Below the pieces are notes generated by a model. It was not told the origin of the DNA. It saw only the letters and a list, made by a program, of their open reading frames with translations, and ran no database searches. Source: Acetatifactor sp. (GTDB taxonomy: Bacteria > Bacillota > Clostridia > Lachnospirales > Lachnospiraceae). Taken from it: a stretch of 10,739 nt of DNA. Positions 1-7,566 of the stretch are shown here, one piece after another. The first letter of the stretch is position 1. The number at the start of each line of letters is the position of its first letter. The stretch covers positions 1 through 10,739 of the forward strand of contig JAILPF010000094.1 of assembly GCA_024699575.1 (NCBI GenBank). The letters run 5' to 3'. Made by a program: the position numbers and the translations under genes.

Positions 1-64
1 ATAATTTTAAAGATTATTTGTCATAATTTACATAAAATCGATACACGTAAACATGGATTTTGTG

Positions 65-70
65 TATAAT
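65..70 (+). promoter_or_regulatory. candidate -10 box TATAAT
   Basis: This is a perfect match to the vegetative sigma-factor -10 consensus, 110 bases upstream of the first start codon. The upstream -35 position is weak, so transcription would probably need an activator. If used, transcription would start near 77 and leave a leader of about 100 nucleotides. AT-rich sequence gives chance matches, so this is tentative. Confidence 0.4.
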
Positions 71-167
71 TGAAATTAGTATAAAATTAATCTATGGGCA
101 TGGAATAATGGGTGGATTAACATATATGTAATTATGTCCAATGCGTATAGAAAAAACTATTTTTATT

Positions 168-174
168 AAGGAGG
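168..174 (+). promoter_or_regulatory. strong ribosome binding site AAGGAGG
   Basis: This is a full-consensus Shine-Dalgarno sequence ending six bases before the ATG at 181. It fixes the start of the binding-protein gene and predicts high translation, as expected for a solute-binding protein needed in excess over its membrane partners. Confidence 0.85.
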
Positions 175-180
175 AAGGAT

Positions 181-2286
181 ATGAAAAAGAAAGTTGTATC
201 AACAGTTCTTGCAGCATGTATGGTTGTCGGAATGCTTTCCGGATGTGGTGACACGACAGAAACAGTGACTCCACTGCCGACACAGCAGACAACAGAAACG
301 CAAGAAAAAGAAGAAACAACAACAGCTCCGGTTGAGGTGGTTAAGGAATCACCCATGTTGACATCTATGGTCAGCTCAGGAAGCATCCCCGCTTTGGAAG
401 AACGTCTTCCGGCTGCAGCAGATGTATACGTTGAATCGGAGTACAGTCCTAAAGGGGAAACACCTGTATACGGTGGAACAATGCGTACTAATAACAATGG
501 TATGTGGTATTTTGGACCAATCGCTGAGGAACCATTGTTCAGAATGCTGGACGACGGTTCGGTAGAACCAAACGTTGCGAAAGGTTATGATCTGAGTGCA
601 GATGGTTTGACCTATACCATTTATCTGCGTGATGGTATGAAGTGGTCCGATGGCACACCGTTTACGGCAACCGACTGCGTTTACTATTACAATTATGTAT
701 TGGTTACCGACGTGGACAGTGAGACAGGGAAGGTTACAAAGTCTAATACCACAAAATTCTATAACTGGTATATGAATGCAGATCCCAATGATGACGGTAA
801 ATTAAAACCTGTACAGGTTCGCTACGTGGACGATACTACATTTACCATCAATCTTTACAGCCCGAAGCCAACACTTCTTCAGGCAATCTGTATCGACAAC
901 AAATGGATGTTCTGCCCGAAAGAGTGGTATAAGGACATCATGGCAAACGATGCAGAGAAGCCTCACTGGTCAGGTGAAACAGATCTGAAGCTGATCGGTG
1001 GCGAAGGCCTTACCACTGTTACAGAGGAAGAAGCACTTGCAAATGCGAAGGCAAGGAGCGAGCTGTATACCTTTGAAGATTATACAAAGCTTTGCGATCA
1101 GCTCGGCTATCGTTATTGGCAGTATGCCGGACGTCCCACCCTGCGTCCCTGGAACATTACTTCCGCTTTGACAGATCAGACATTGGTATTTGAGCGTAAT
1201 CCTTATTACTGGAAGGTTGATAATGATGGCCGTCAGCTTCCTTACGTTGACAAGATTGAGTACGTATCAATGGATGCTAATCTGGTTTCCCAGGAAATCA
1301 TGGCAGGTAACATCGACTTTGCAGGATTTGGCGCAAGCGACTTCCCTACCTATAAAGCAGCAGAGGAATCCGGATGCTATGTCATCAAGGATATGATCAG
1401 TCCCTGCTGGACTCAGAGCTCTATTCAGCTGAATCAGACTTACAAGGATGAACAGTACAGAGCACTGTTTGAGCAGATTGACTTCCGTCATGCATTATCC
1501 ATCGGTGTAGACCGTGTTGAAATGAACAGTATCCTCTTCAATGGTATGGATATGCCTCAGCAGGTTGCAGCTCCTGAAGGAACTGCGGAATTCATCGCAG
1601 GCGCACCTACAAAATGGATTGAGTATGATGAACAACAGGCAAACGCTCTGTTGGACGGCATCGAGATGATCAGCAATGATTTGAATGCAGATGGCTTCAG
1701 AACATTTGTTGATGGCGCAAATGCCGGAAAAGCGATCACTCTGGAAATTGAGACCACCGCTGATGATCCTACTGCAGCACAGGCAGTTGCACTGCTTGCT
1801 CAGTATTATAAGAAGCTGGGTATTCAGGTTGTAGAAGTATCCAATACAGATAACAATAAGAGAAATGAGAAGTACTATGCAGGTGATGTTGCAATGGCAT
1901 CCTATGAAGGAGGAACCAGCGTATTCAACGTAATGCTCCGTCCTGACTATCTTGCAGCAAACCGTAGCAATACCTGCTGGATCGGTAAATACGGTATGGA
2001 ACACCAGGATGCAATCACTCCTGAACCCGGTACACCGATTGCAGAAATTGTTGATGCAACCGTTGAACTGGTAAGAGCATCTACCATGGAAGAATTGAAG
2101 GCAGCAGGAGACAAGATTCTGCAAAATCACTTTGAGAATACATGGATTATCGGTTTCTTGAATGACAGCAGCAGCCGCTATGCTGCAAACAGAAGAATTC
2201 ATAACTGGAATGATGGATTTGTAATGTGTGACGAACTTCGTTACTTAGGATATGGCAAACCTTATACATGGTTCATTCAGGAGTAA
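181..2286 (+). CDS. family-5 ABC solute-binding lipoprotein, probably alpha-galactoside/oligosaccharide-binding
   Basis: This is a 701-residue extracellular substrate-capture protein of the SBP_bac_5 (OppA/DppA) family. A lysine-rich n-region and a hydrophobic core are followed by a lipobox LSGC with Cys22 as the predicted lipid-anchored residue. A Thr/Glu-rich linker spans about residues 24-55. The family signature around residues 141-165 (DGLTYTI, then MKWSDGTPFTA) is clear. Two D-x-N-x-D-G loops (201-206 and 500-505) resemble calcium-binding loops. At 701 residues it is longer than typical OppA proteins of roughly 540 residues and closer in size to the AgpA-type alpha-galactoside binders of rhizobia (size recalled, not checked). 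The downstream GH36 gene and AraC regulator support a sugar ligand, but the ligand cannot be read from sequence and peptides remain possible. The start is fixed by the strong ribosome binding site. Confidence 0.9.
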   Translation: MKKKVVSTVLAACMVVGMLSGCGDTTETVTPLPTQQTTETQEKEETTTAPVEVVKESPMLTSMVSSGSIPALEERLPAAADVYVESEYSPKGETPVYGGTMRTNNNGMWYFGPIAEEPLFRMLDDGSVEPNVAKGYDLSADGLTYTIYLRDGMKWSDGTPFTATDCVYYYNYVLVTDVDSETGKVTKSNTTKFYNWYMNADPNDDGKLKPVQVRYVDDTTFTINLYSPKPTLLQAICIDNKWMFCPKEWYKDIMANDAEKPHWSGETDLKLIGGEGLTTVTEEEALANAKARSELYTFEDYTKLCDQLGYRYWQYAGRPTLRPWNITSALTDQTLVFERNPYYWKVDNDGRQLPYVDKIEYVSMDANLVSQEIMAGNIDFAGFGASDFPTYKAAEESGCYVIKDMISPCWTQSSIQLNQTYKDEQYRALFEQIDFRHALSIGVDRVEMNSILFNGMDMPQQVAAPEGTAEFIAGAPTKWIEYDEQQANALLDGIEMISNDLNADGFRTFVDGANAGKAITLEIETTADDPTAAQAVALLAQYYKKLGIQVVEVSNTDNNKRNEKYYAGDVAMASYEGGTSVFNVMLRPDYLAANRSNTCWIGKYGMEHQDAITPEPGTPIAEIVDATVELVRASTMEELKAAGDKILQNHFENTWIIGFLNDSSSRYAANRRIHNWNDGFVMCDELRYLGYGKPYTWFIQE

Positions 2287-2303
2287 TTCTTGCATAAGTT
2301 ATT

Positions 2304-2339
2304 TTGTCGGCAGGCATATGCTGCCTGCCGACAACTTTT
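2304..2339 (+). terminator. 13-bp stem-loop between binding-protein and permease genes
   Basis: A perfect 13-base inverted repeat (2304-2316 paired with 2322-2334) encloses a 5-base loop, TATGC, and is followed by a short run of four T at 2336-2339. The stem core GTCGGCAGGC is G+C-rich in an otherwise AT-rich gap. The short T-run suggests a leaky terminator or an RNA 3'-end stabiliser. Either would let the binding-protein message outnumber that of the downstream permeases, a known arrangement in ABC importer operons. Confidence 0.75.
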
Positions 2340-2361
2340 AGCAGATTGGAGAAGGATATAA

Positions 2362-3360
2362 ATGGTTAAGTTTATAGCGAGAAAACTGAGCATCATGTGC
2401 TTGACGGTTTTTTTGATATCGTTTGCAGTTTTTTTCATTATCACACTCCCCCCCGGGGACTTTTTGACAACATATATCGGACGACTTACTGCGGCGGGTG
2501 AATCGGTAGACCCCGTCATGATCGAAAAATTGAGAGAACAATATGGGTTGGATCAACCTTTTGTAATACAGTACTGGCGTTGGTTTAGTAATATTATTTT
2601 TCATGGAGATTTCGGATATTCATTCTCACTGGCAATGCCTGTGACAACAATTATCCGTGCATACATTGTACCGACAATGGTTCTTTCTCTGGTGACAATG
2701 CTGTTTACTTACTTAATCTCCATTCCGGTCGGAATTTACAGTGCGGTACATCAGTATTCTGTAGGTGACTATGCATTTACAACTATCGGTTTTTTGGGGC
2801 AGGCAATCCCGAACTTCCTGCTTGCAATTATATTGATGTTCCTGTCCTTCCGATGGACCGGAGATACGATGCTTGGATTGTTTTCGCCGGGAATGCAGAA
2901 TGCACCGTGGTCCATGGCGAAGTTCCTGGATCTGGCAAAGCACAGCATTATACCGATTATTGTTATCGGAACCGGAAACACCTGTGGACTGATGAGAACC
3001 ATGAGAAGCCAGATGTTGGATGAACTAAACAAGAACTATGTGATGACAGGTAAGGCGAAAGGAATGAAAGCAGCTGCAATCCGTTATAAATATTGTGTGC
3101 GTGCAGCAGTGAATCCGATCGTATCATCCATTGGATGGTCTCTGGTGGGTATCTTTACGGGATCAACAGTAACAGCAATCGTGTTGAATCTGCCATCCAT
3201 GGGAGCAATCATGTACAGTGCATTGATCGATCAGGATATGTACCTGGCTGGAAGCTGGCTGTTTTTAATGGCAATCGTAACCGTTGTCGGTACATTTATC
3301 TCTGATATTCTGCTTGCATGGCTCGATCCCAGAGCGAGAAAAGAATATCTGAAAGGATAA
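2362..3360 (+). CDS. ABC transporter permease, OppB/DppB type
   Basis: This 332-residue integral membrane subunit forms half of the translocation pore. Six hydrophobic segments are visible at about residues 8-29, 104-126, 139-161, 195-213, 250-277 and 294-319. The first external loop carries the OppB-type stretch with EKLREQYGLDQPF, followed by GDFGYSF. The cytoplasmic EAA loop that docks onto the ATPases lies at about 216-240 and includes NYVMTGKAKGM. Length and topology are normal for the family. The start is preceded by GGAGAAGGA at 2348-2356. It follows the stem-loop by 27 bases and runs directly into the second permease gene, with which it should pair. Family assignment is secure; the substrate is inferred only from neighbours. 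Confidence 0.92.
   Translation: MVKFIARKLSIMCLTVFLISFAVFFIITLPPGDFLTTYIGRLTAAGESVDPVMIEKLREQYGLDQPFVIQYWRWFSNIIFHGDFGYSFSLAMPVTTIIRAYIVPTMVLSLVTMLFTYLISIPVGIYSAVHQYSVGDYAFTTIGFLGQAIPNFLLAIILMFLSFRWTGDTMLGLFSPGMQNAPWSMAKFLDLAKHSIIPIIVIGTGNTCGLMRTMRSQMLDELNKNYVMTGKAKGMKAAAIRYKYCVRAAVNPIVSSIGWSLVGIFTGSTVTAIVLNLPSMGAIMYSALIDQDMYLAGSWLFLMAIVTVVGTFISDILLAWLDPRARKEYLKG
3352..3357 (+). promoter_or_regulatory. ribosome binding site AAAGGA that decides the second permease start
   Basis: AAAGGA lies inside the last codons of the upstream permease. It is only two bases from the ATG at 3360, which overlaps the upstream stop as TAATG, but eight bases from the ATG at 3366. The spacing favours 3366. An in-frame upstream ATG at 3318 lies inside the previous gene and would give an unneeded extension. 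Confidence 0.6.
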
Positions 3361-3365
3361 TGGCT

Positions 3366-4508
3366 ATGGAGAAGGTAAGAACAAATAAAAAAGATACTCG
3401 GACAAAGCAGGAAAAAAAGAATGATAAATACTATTATGCATCTCAGTGGAGTCTGATTGGTCGTAAATTCAAGAAGCATAAGCTTGCAATGGTGAGCACA
3501 TACATACTGCTGTTTTTTTACATAGTAACTATTTTTGGCAATTTTGTGGCACCACAGGGGACGGAACAGTATGATGGACGATATGTGAACTGTGCCCCCA
3601 CAAAGGTGCATATGTTCCATGAGGGTAAATTTGTCGGTCCGTTTGTGTATGGACTGAAAATGGAACGTAATCCGGAGACATATATGCTGATGTTTGCGGA
3701 AAATGAGGAAGAAATTTATCGCATCAGATTCTTTGCGCAGGGAGAAGAGGGAAGCGAATATAAAATATTAGGGTTAATTCCATGTAATTTACACTTGTTT
3801 GTACCGGAGGAAGGCGGAAAGCTTTTCCTGTTCGGAACAGACAATATGGGGCGTGACTTGTTCTCGCGTGTGATTCACGGAGCAAAGATTTCCCTGTTTA
3901 TTCCGATTGTCGGAATGCTGCTGACACTGATTCTGGGACTTTTTATGGGGTCCCTTGCAGGATATTTCGGCGGCTGGATTGATACAGTGATACAGCGTTT
4001 GGTGGAAGTAGTTCGATCCTTCCCACAGGTGCCTCTGTGGATGGCTCTGTCTGCCGCAATCCCCAAAACACTGAAACCGGCGCAGGTTTTCATGTTGATG
4101 ACACTGATTCTTTCCCTGATATCATGGCCGGATTTGTCACGTGTTGTGCGCTCCAAATTCATTTCCGTAAAGAAAGAAGATTATATCATGGCAGCGCAGA
4201 TTTCAGGAGCATCCGTTGCCAGTGTTATCATTCGCCATATGATACCGAGTTTTATCAGTTACATCATTGTTAATATGACAATGGCCATTCCCAACTTGAT
4301 CATTGGTGAAACCACCCTTAGCTTCCTGGGTCTTGGACTTAGATCGCCGGCAACCAGCTGGGGTGTCTTATTGCAGGAAACCAATAAACTGGAAACGATT
4401 ATGTTCTACGGATGGAAATTGATTCCTATGCTCTTCGTGTTCCTGACAGTTTTGGCATTTAACTTTATGGGAGACGGTTTGCGTGATGCCGCAGATCCAT
4501 ATAAGTAA
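3366..4508 (+). CDS. ABC transporter permease, OppC/DppC type, with extracellular insert domain
   Basis: This 380-residue membrane subunit is the partner of the OppB-type permease. A charged cytoplasmic N-terminus precedes TM1 at about residues 40-61. An extracellular segment of roughly 95 residues (62-156) follows, containing FVYGLKMERNPET and GLIPCNLHLF. The OppC hallmark GTDNMGRDLFSRV starts at residue 157. The remaining membrane segments follow, with the EAA loop at about 267-297 (KKEDYIMAAQISGAS). Classic peptide OppC proteins of about 300 residues have a much shorter linker after TM1. From memory, similar inserts occur in sugar-associated members of this permease group. The start at 3366 was chosen for its ribosome binding site spacing; 3360 is the alternative and adds two residues. 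The next gene begins 17 bases after the stop. Confidence 0.9.
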   Translation: MEKVRTNKKDTRTKQEKKNDKYYYASQWSLIGRKFKKHKLAMVSTYILLFFYIVTIFGNFVAPQGTEQYDGRYVNCAPTKVHMFHEGKFVGPFVYGLKMERNPETYMLMFAENEEEIYRIRFFAQGEEGSEYKILGLIPCNLHLFVPEEGGKLFLFGTDNMGRDLFSRVIHGAKISLFIPIVGMLLTLILGLFMGSLAGYFGGWIDTVIQRLVEVVRSFPQVPLWMALSAAIPKTLKPAQVFMLMTLILSLISWPDLSRVVRSKFISVKKEDYIMAAQISGASVASVIIRHMIPSFISYIIVNMTMAIPNLIIGETTLSFLGLGLRSPATSWGVLLQETNKLETIMFYGWKLIPMLFVFLTVLAFNFMGDGLRDAADPYK

Positions 4509-4525
4509 GCGAGGAGGTACGGAAA

Positions 4526-5575
4526 GTGAAAACAAAAAGCATAAAAAAAGAGTATACAATATCCGGTGATAATATTTTGGAAGTGCGAGATCTTCAGGTA
4601 GATATTAAGATGGATGACTATGTGCTTAACGCAGTACGCGGTGTGAACTTTTCCATGAAAAAAGGGGAAACACTTGGCCTCGTCGGTGAGTCCGGATGTG
4701 GAAAAAGCGTGACCAGCAAAGAAATACTGGGGATAAATCCCAATAATTGTACCGGAAGAGGTGAAATCTTATATCGGACCAAATCCGGAAAGGTGATTAA
4801 TCTCCTGGAGCTGGAAAAGGACGGGACGGTGTACCGTGCTTTGCGAGGAGCGGAAATCGCAATGATTTTCCAGGAGCCTATGACAGCATTTTCCCCTCTG
4901 TACACTGTGGGAAATCAGATTGGTGAGATTATCAAATTGCATGATCCTAAGGCTACAAAGGCACAAATAAGGGAGCGCGTTCTGGAAATGTTAAAAAAAG
5001 TCGGAATAGCAAATCCTGAAAGGAGAATCGACCAGTATCCGCATGAGTTTTCAGGTGGTATGCTTCAGAGAGCTCTGATTGCAATGATGCTCTGCTGCAA
5101 TCCGGATTTTTTGATTGCCGATGAACCTACCACTGCGTTGGATGTAACCATTCAGGCACAGATCCTGGAGCTTATGAAAAGCTTACAGAAAGAGTTTGGA
5201 ATGTCCATTTTGTTTATCACACATGACTTGGGTGTAGTATCCAATATCTGTGACAAAGTTGCGGTAATGTATCTTGGACAGATTGTGGAATACGGAACTG
5301 CAAAGCAGATATTCCACGACCCCAAACATCCATATACGCAGGGACTGTTAAAGTCATTGCCCAAGATGGACAGCAGCAGAGAAGAGCAGTTGTATGTAAT
5401 CGAAGGAGTGGTACCGCTGCCGGTGAATCTTGCACCTTCGTGCGGGTTCGCAAAAAGGTGCCCCAATTTTATCCAAGGCAAGTGCGATTGCCAAAATATC
5501 TCAGAATATGAGGCGGAACCCGGCCACATGGTTCGTTGCGTCTTGATGGAACGGGAGGAACAAAAGGATGAATGA
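4526..5575 (+). CDS. ABC transporter ATPase, OppD/DppD type
   Basis: This 349-residue ATPase powers the importer as one half of a heterodimer. Visible motifs are Walker A GESGCGKS (54-61), Q-loop Gln116, signature SGGMLQ (176-181), Walker B with Asp199-Glu200, the D-loop TALD and H-loop His233. The C-terminal oligopeptide/dipeptide extension (HPYTQGLL) contains cysteines at 306, 312, 320, 322 and 338. This resembles the cluster reported to bind a [4Fe-4S] centre in DppD/DppF-like ATPases (recalled from the literature). Translation begins at GTG 4526, supported by GAGGAGG at 4511-4517 with eight-base spacing. The end overlaps the next ATPase gene by eight bases, which suggests translational coupling. 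Catalytic residues are intact; the substrate cannot be told from this subunit. Confidence 0.92.
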   Translation: MKTKSIKKEYTISGDNILEVRDLQVDIKMDDYVLNAVRGVNFSMKKGETLGLVGESGCGKSVTSKEILGINPNNCTGRGEILYRTKSGKVINLLELEKDGTVYRALRGAEIAMIFQEPMTAFSPLYTVGNQIGEIIKLHDPKATKAQIRERVLEMLKKVGIANPERRIDQYPHEFSGGMLQRALIAMMLCCNPDFLIADEPTTALDVTIQAQILELMKSLQKEFGMSILFITHDLGVVSNICDKVAVMYLGQIVEYGTAKQIFHDPKHPYTQGLLKSLPKMDSSREEQLYVIEGVVPLPVNLAPSCGFAKRCPNFIQGKCDCQNISEYEAEPGHMVRCVLMEREEQKDE

Positions 5576-6551
5576 AAAAGAAGTCATTCTGGAAATAAAA
5601 AACTTGTCCAAAGTATATGAAGGAAAAGGTGTACAGGTCAAAGCACTCTCGGATGTTTCCATAACGGTTAATCAGGGGGAGACGATTGGTATTGTAGGTG
5701 AGTCCGGCTGCGGCAAGACCACACTGGGTCGTTGCGTGGTTCGCGGAATTGATGCTACAAGCGGAGAAGTCCTTTTCCATACAGAAGACGGCGTAATAGA
5801 TTTTTTAAAAGCAACCAGGGAACAGATGAAGAAATACCGTAAAGACATCCAGATGATTTTCCAGGATCCTTATGCAAGTCTGGATCCCCGTATGACGGTA
5901 TTTGATATTATCAGTGAGCCATTGCGATATCATTCCAAAATGTCCAAAAAGGAGATTGAGGATGCTGTTTATAATATGGCAGAAAAAGTTGGTCTGAATA
6001 AAGCATATCTGAGAAGATATCCCCATGCTTTTTCCGGCGGACAAAGACAACGTATCGGAATTGCAAGATCACTGATTCTGCAACCGAAGCTGATTGTGTG
6101 CGATGAGGCGGTATCCGCACTGGATGTATCAATTCAGGCGCAGATCATTAACCTTTTGGAGGAACTGCAAGAGGAATATCATTTGACTTACCTTTTCATT
6201 TCCCATGCACTCAGTGTTGTCAGACATATATCGGATAAAGTTATGGTAATGTATCTGGGACGTGTGGTAGAATTCGGAGAAACAGAGGAACTGTTCCAGA
6301 ATCCACTGCACCCTTATACAAAAGCGTTGTTGTCCGCTGCACCTCAGGTGAATCCGGATTCAACAAAAGAACGAATTGTCCTGGAAGGCGAAGTGCCCAA
6401 TCCGGCAAATCCGCCTTCAGGATGTCACTTTCATCCGCGATGCAAATACAAGACGGAGAAATGTGAGAAAGAATATCCTCCTTTGGAGGAATATAATGGC
6501 AGATTAGTGGCATGCTGGAATTGCGAAGCTTGTCAACAGCAACAGCCATAA
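5568..6551 (+). CDS. ABC transporter ATPase, OppF/DppF type
   Basis: This 327-residue second ATPase of the heterodimer has Walker A GESGCGKT (44-51), Q-loop Gln99, signature SGGQRQ (156-161), Walker B Asp179-Glu180, D-loop SALD and H-loop His213. After His213 it reads HALSVV, where most relatives have HDL. The C-terminal extension has Cys286, Cys292, Cys299 and Cys316 in the spacing typical of OppF/DppF proteins. Cys319 and Cys322 follow near the Gln-rich end. Its start overlaps the preceding ATPase gene by eight bases and is served by GGAGGA at 5554-5559 with eight-base spacing. The regulator gene starts 34 bases after the stop with no terminator between. It should act with the OppD-type partner under the two permeases. 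Confidence 0.92.
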   Translation: MNEKEVILEIKNLSKVYEGKGVQVKALSDVSITVNQGETIGIVGESGCGKTTLGRCVVRGIDATSGEVLFHTEDGVIDFLKATREQMKKYRKDIQMIFQDPYASLDPRMTVFDIISEPLRYHSKMSKKEIEDAVYNMAEKVGLNKAYLRRYPHAFSGGQRQRIGIARSLILQPKLIVCDEAVSALDVSIQAQIINLLEELQEEYHLTYLFISHALSVVRHISDKVMVMYLGRVVEFGETEELFQNPLHPYTKALLSAAPQVNPDSTKERIVLEGEVPNPANPPSGCHFHPRCKYKTEKCEKEYPPLEEYNGRLVACWNCEACQQQQP

Positions 6552-6585
6552 CGAATTATCTGCGGGGAAAGGAGTTGCATTACTC

Positions 6586-7518
6586 ATGCCAAACGAAGTA
6601 AACCTGATTAACAGAAATATCAGTATTCATATCAGTGACCGGTCCCATTGGAATCTGACATTGAATGTTTACAATTGCGGAAATCAGAATATGGATATTG
6701 AACACGTCACTAAGCCGGATTACTATATTTTTTACTATGTAAAAGAAGGTAAGGGCTATGTTACGGAAAAAGGTGCTACTCACCGGGTGGAAGCCGGACA
6801 GGGATTCGTGGTGTTCCCCAATGAAGAGACGCGGATTAAGTCAGAATATAAAAAATCAATGAATGTAACGTGGGTCGCTTTTTCCGGATATCTTGTCGAA
6901 CGATATCTGGGAAGAGCTAGACTTACAGCATATGAACCTATTTTTTTGGATAATGAACAACACGAGGTTGAGGAAATGTTTGATGAACTGTTAGCGGTAT
7001 CTACAACACTTCCCAACAGATATTGTAAGATTATGGCGCAGCTTTACAGTATTTTCGGATTTCTGCTTGATCATATCAGACAGGATGCGTTGCCGGAGGC
7101 GGCAACCCCGGAATACTATTTGATTAAAGCATTGGATTTTATTGACGGCAATTACATGGAAGATATCAATGTGGAGGATATTGCATCAAACGCGGGCTTG
7201 AGCAGGAAGGCTCTTTACGGTGTGTTTAAGTCCTTGACCGGATTTCCGCCAAAAGACTATCTGATTTATTATCGGATGTGCAAAGCCAGTGCGATGCTAA
7301 AAGACGTAAATTTGTCAATTGAAGTAGTTGCAACCTCTGTAGGATATAGAGACCAATTCCATTTCTCAAAAGAGTTTAAAAAGAATGTTGGACTGTCTCC
7401 GTCGGCGTACCGAAAGGAAATTCTTCAGGATCCGTCCAAGGAGTTCAAATCTCCGGTTGAGATAGTGAGACAACAGTTTCCCGTTTCCGGGACAATGGAA
7501 CTGCCCCCGAGATTTTGA
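6586..7518 (+). CDS. AraC-family transcriptional regulator
   Basis: This 310-residue cytoplasmic protein has a cupin-like N-terminal sensing domain (about 20-110), with the typical HRVEAGQGFVVFP strand pattern. It is joined to a C-terminal AraC DNA-binding domain with two helix-turn-helix motifs. The first is near residues 196-215 (VEDIASNAGLSRKALY) and the second near 246-272, ending with VGYRDQFHFSKEFKK and GLSPSAYR. The start is preceded by AAAGGAG at 6568-6574 with a rather long 11-base spacing, so translation may be modest. It sits inside the operon between importer and enzymes, so it would be co-transcribed with its likely targets and form a feedback loop. The natural effector is probably a sugar from the imported substrate, and the likely operator is in positions 1-180. 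Both are inferences. About 30 residues after the last helix have no recognised role. Confidence 0.9.
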   Translation: MPNEVNLINRNISIHISDRSHWNLTLNVYNCGNQNMDIEHVTKPDYYIFYYVKEGKGYVTEKGATHRVEAGQGFVVFPNEETRIKSEYKKSMNVTWVAFSGYLVERYLGRARLTAYEPIFLDNEQHEVEEMFDELLAVSTTLPNRYCKIMAQLYSIFGFLLDHIRQDALPEAATPEYYLIKALDFIDGNYMEDINVEDIASNAGLSRKALYGVFKSLTGFPPKDYLIYYRMCKASAMLKDVNLSIEVVATSVGYRDQFHFSKEFKKNVGLSPSAYRKEILQDPSKEFKSPVEIVRQQFPVSGTMELPPRF

Positions 7519-7566
7519 TGATTTACGGGGGAAACAGTAAACCACATATTTTAAAGGATTAATCAT

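Larger units (their letters stand above)
1..180 (+). promoter_or_regulatory. AT-rich leader and probable operon promoter region
   Basis: No credible gene lies in this 180-base stretch; the minus-strand reading frames here lack family features. A good -10 match, TATAAT, sits at 65-70. The best -35 position with 17-base spacing, 42-47 (TACACG), is a poor match to TTGACA, as is common in activator-dependent promoters. A second AT-rich candidate is TATAAA at 80-85. Possible operator elements follow: a directly repeated ATGGG (94-98 and 108-112) and a 10-base palindrome ACATATATGT (120-129). The only nearby regulator gene is the AraC-family one at 6586, so it is the natural candidate to act here. 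Promoter placement is inferred from the sequence pattern only. Confidence 0.5.

Noticed and set aside
145..165. Small hairpin ATAG-AAAAAA-CTAT upstream of the first gene as a riboswitch or attenuator
   Set aside because: The stem is only four weak base pairs and no conserved aptamer pattern is visible. The leader is too short and AT-rich to support a riboswitch call.
92..497. Possible small divergent genes upstream of the binding protein (92-322 and 132-497, minus)
   Set aside because: Both frames run into the binding-protein gene or its leader, overlap each other and show no family features. A divergent gene here is not supported.
1495..2202. 235-codon open frame on the minus strand
   Set aside because: It lies inside the binding-protein gene and its translation is Cys/Ile-rich with no domain pattern. 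It is a by-product of the codon bias of the real gene.
181..6551. Plain oligopeptide importer (oppABCDF) call
   Set aside because: Subunit families fit, but the long binding protein, the permease insert and the linked GH36 gene point to glycan uptake. Opp gene symbols were therefore not assigned, though a peptide role is not excluded.
7519..7566. Terminator between the regulator and HAD genes
   Set aside because: The 48-base gap has no stable inverted repeat followed by a T-run; it holds only the ribosome binding site AAAGGA.
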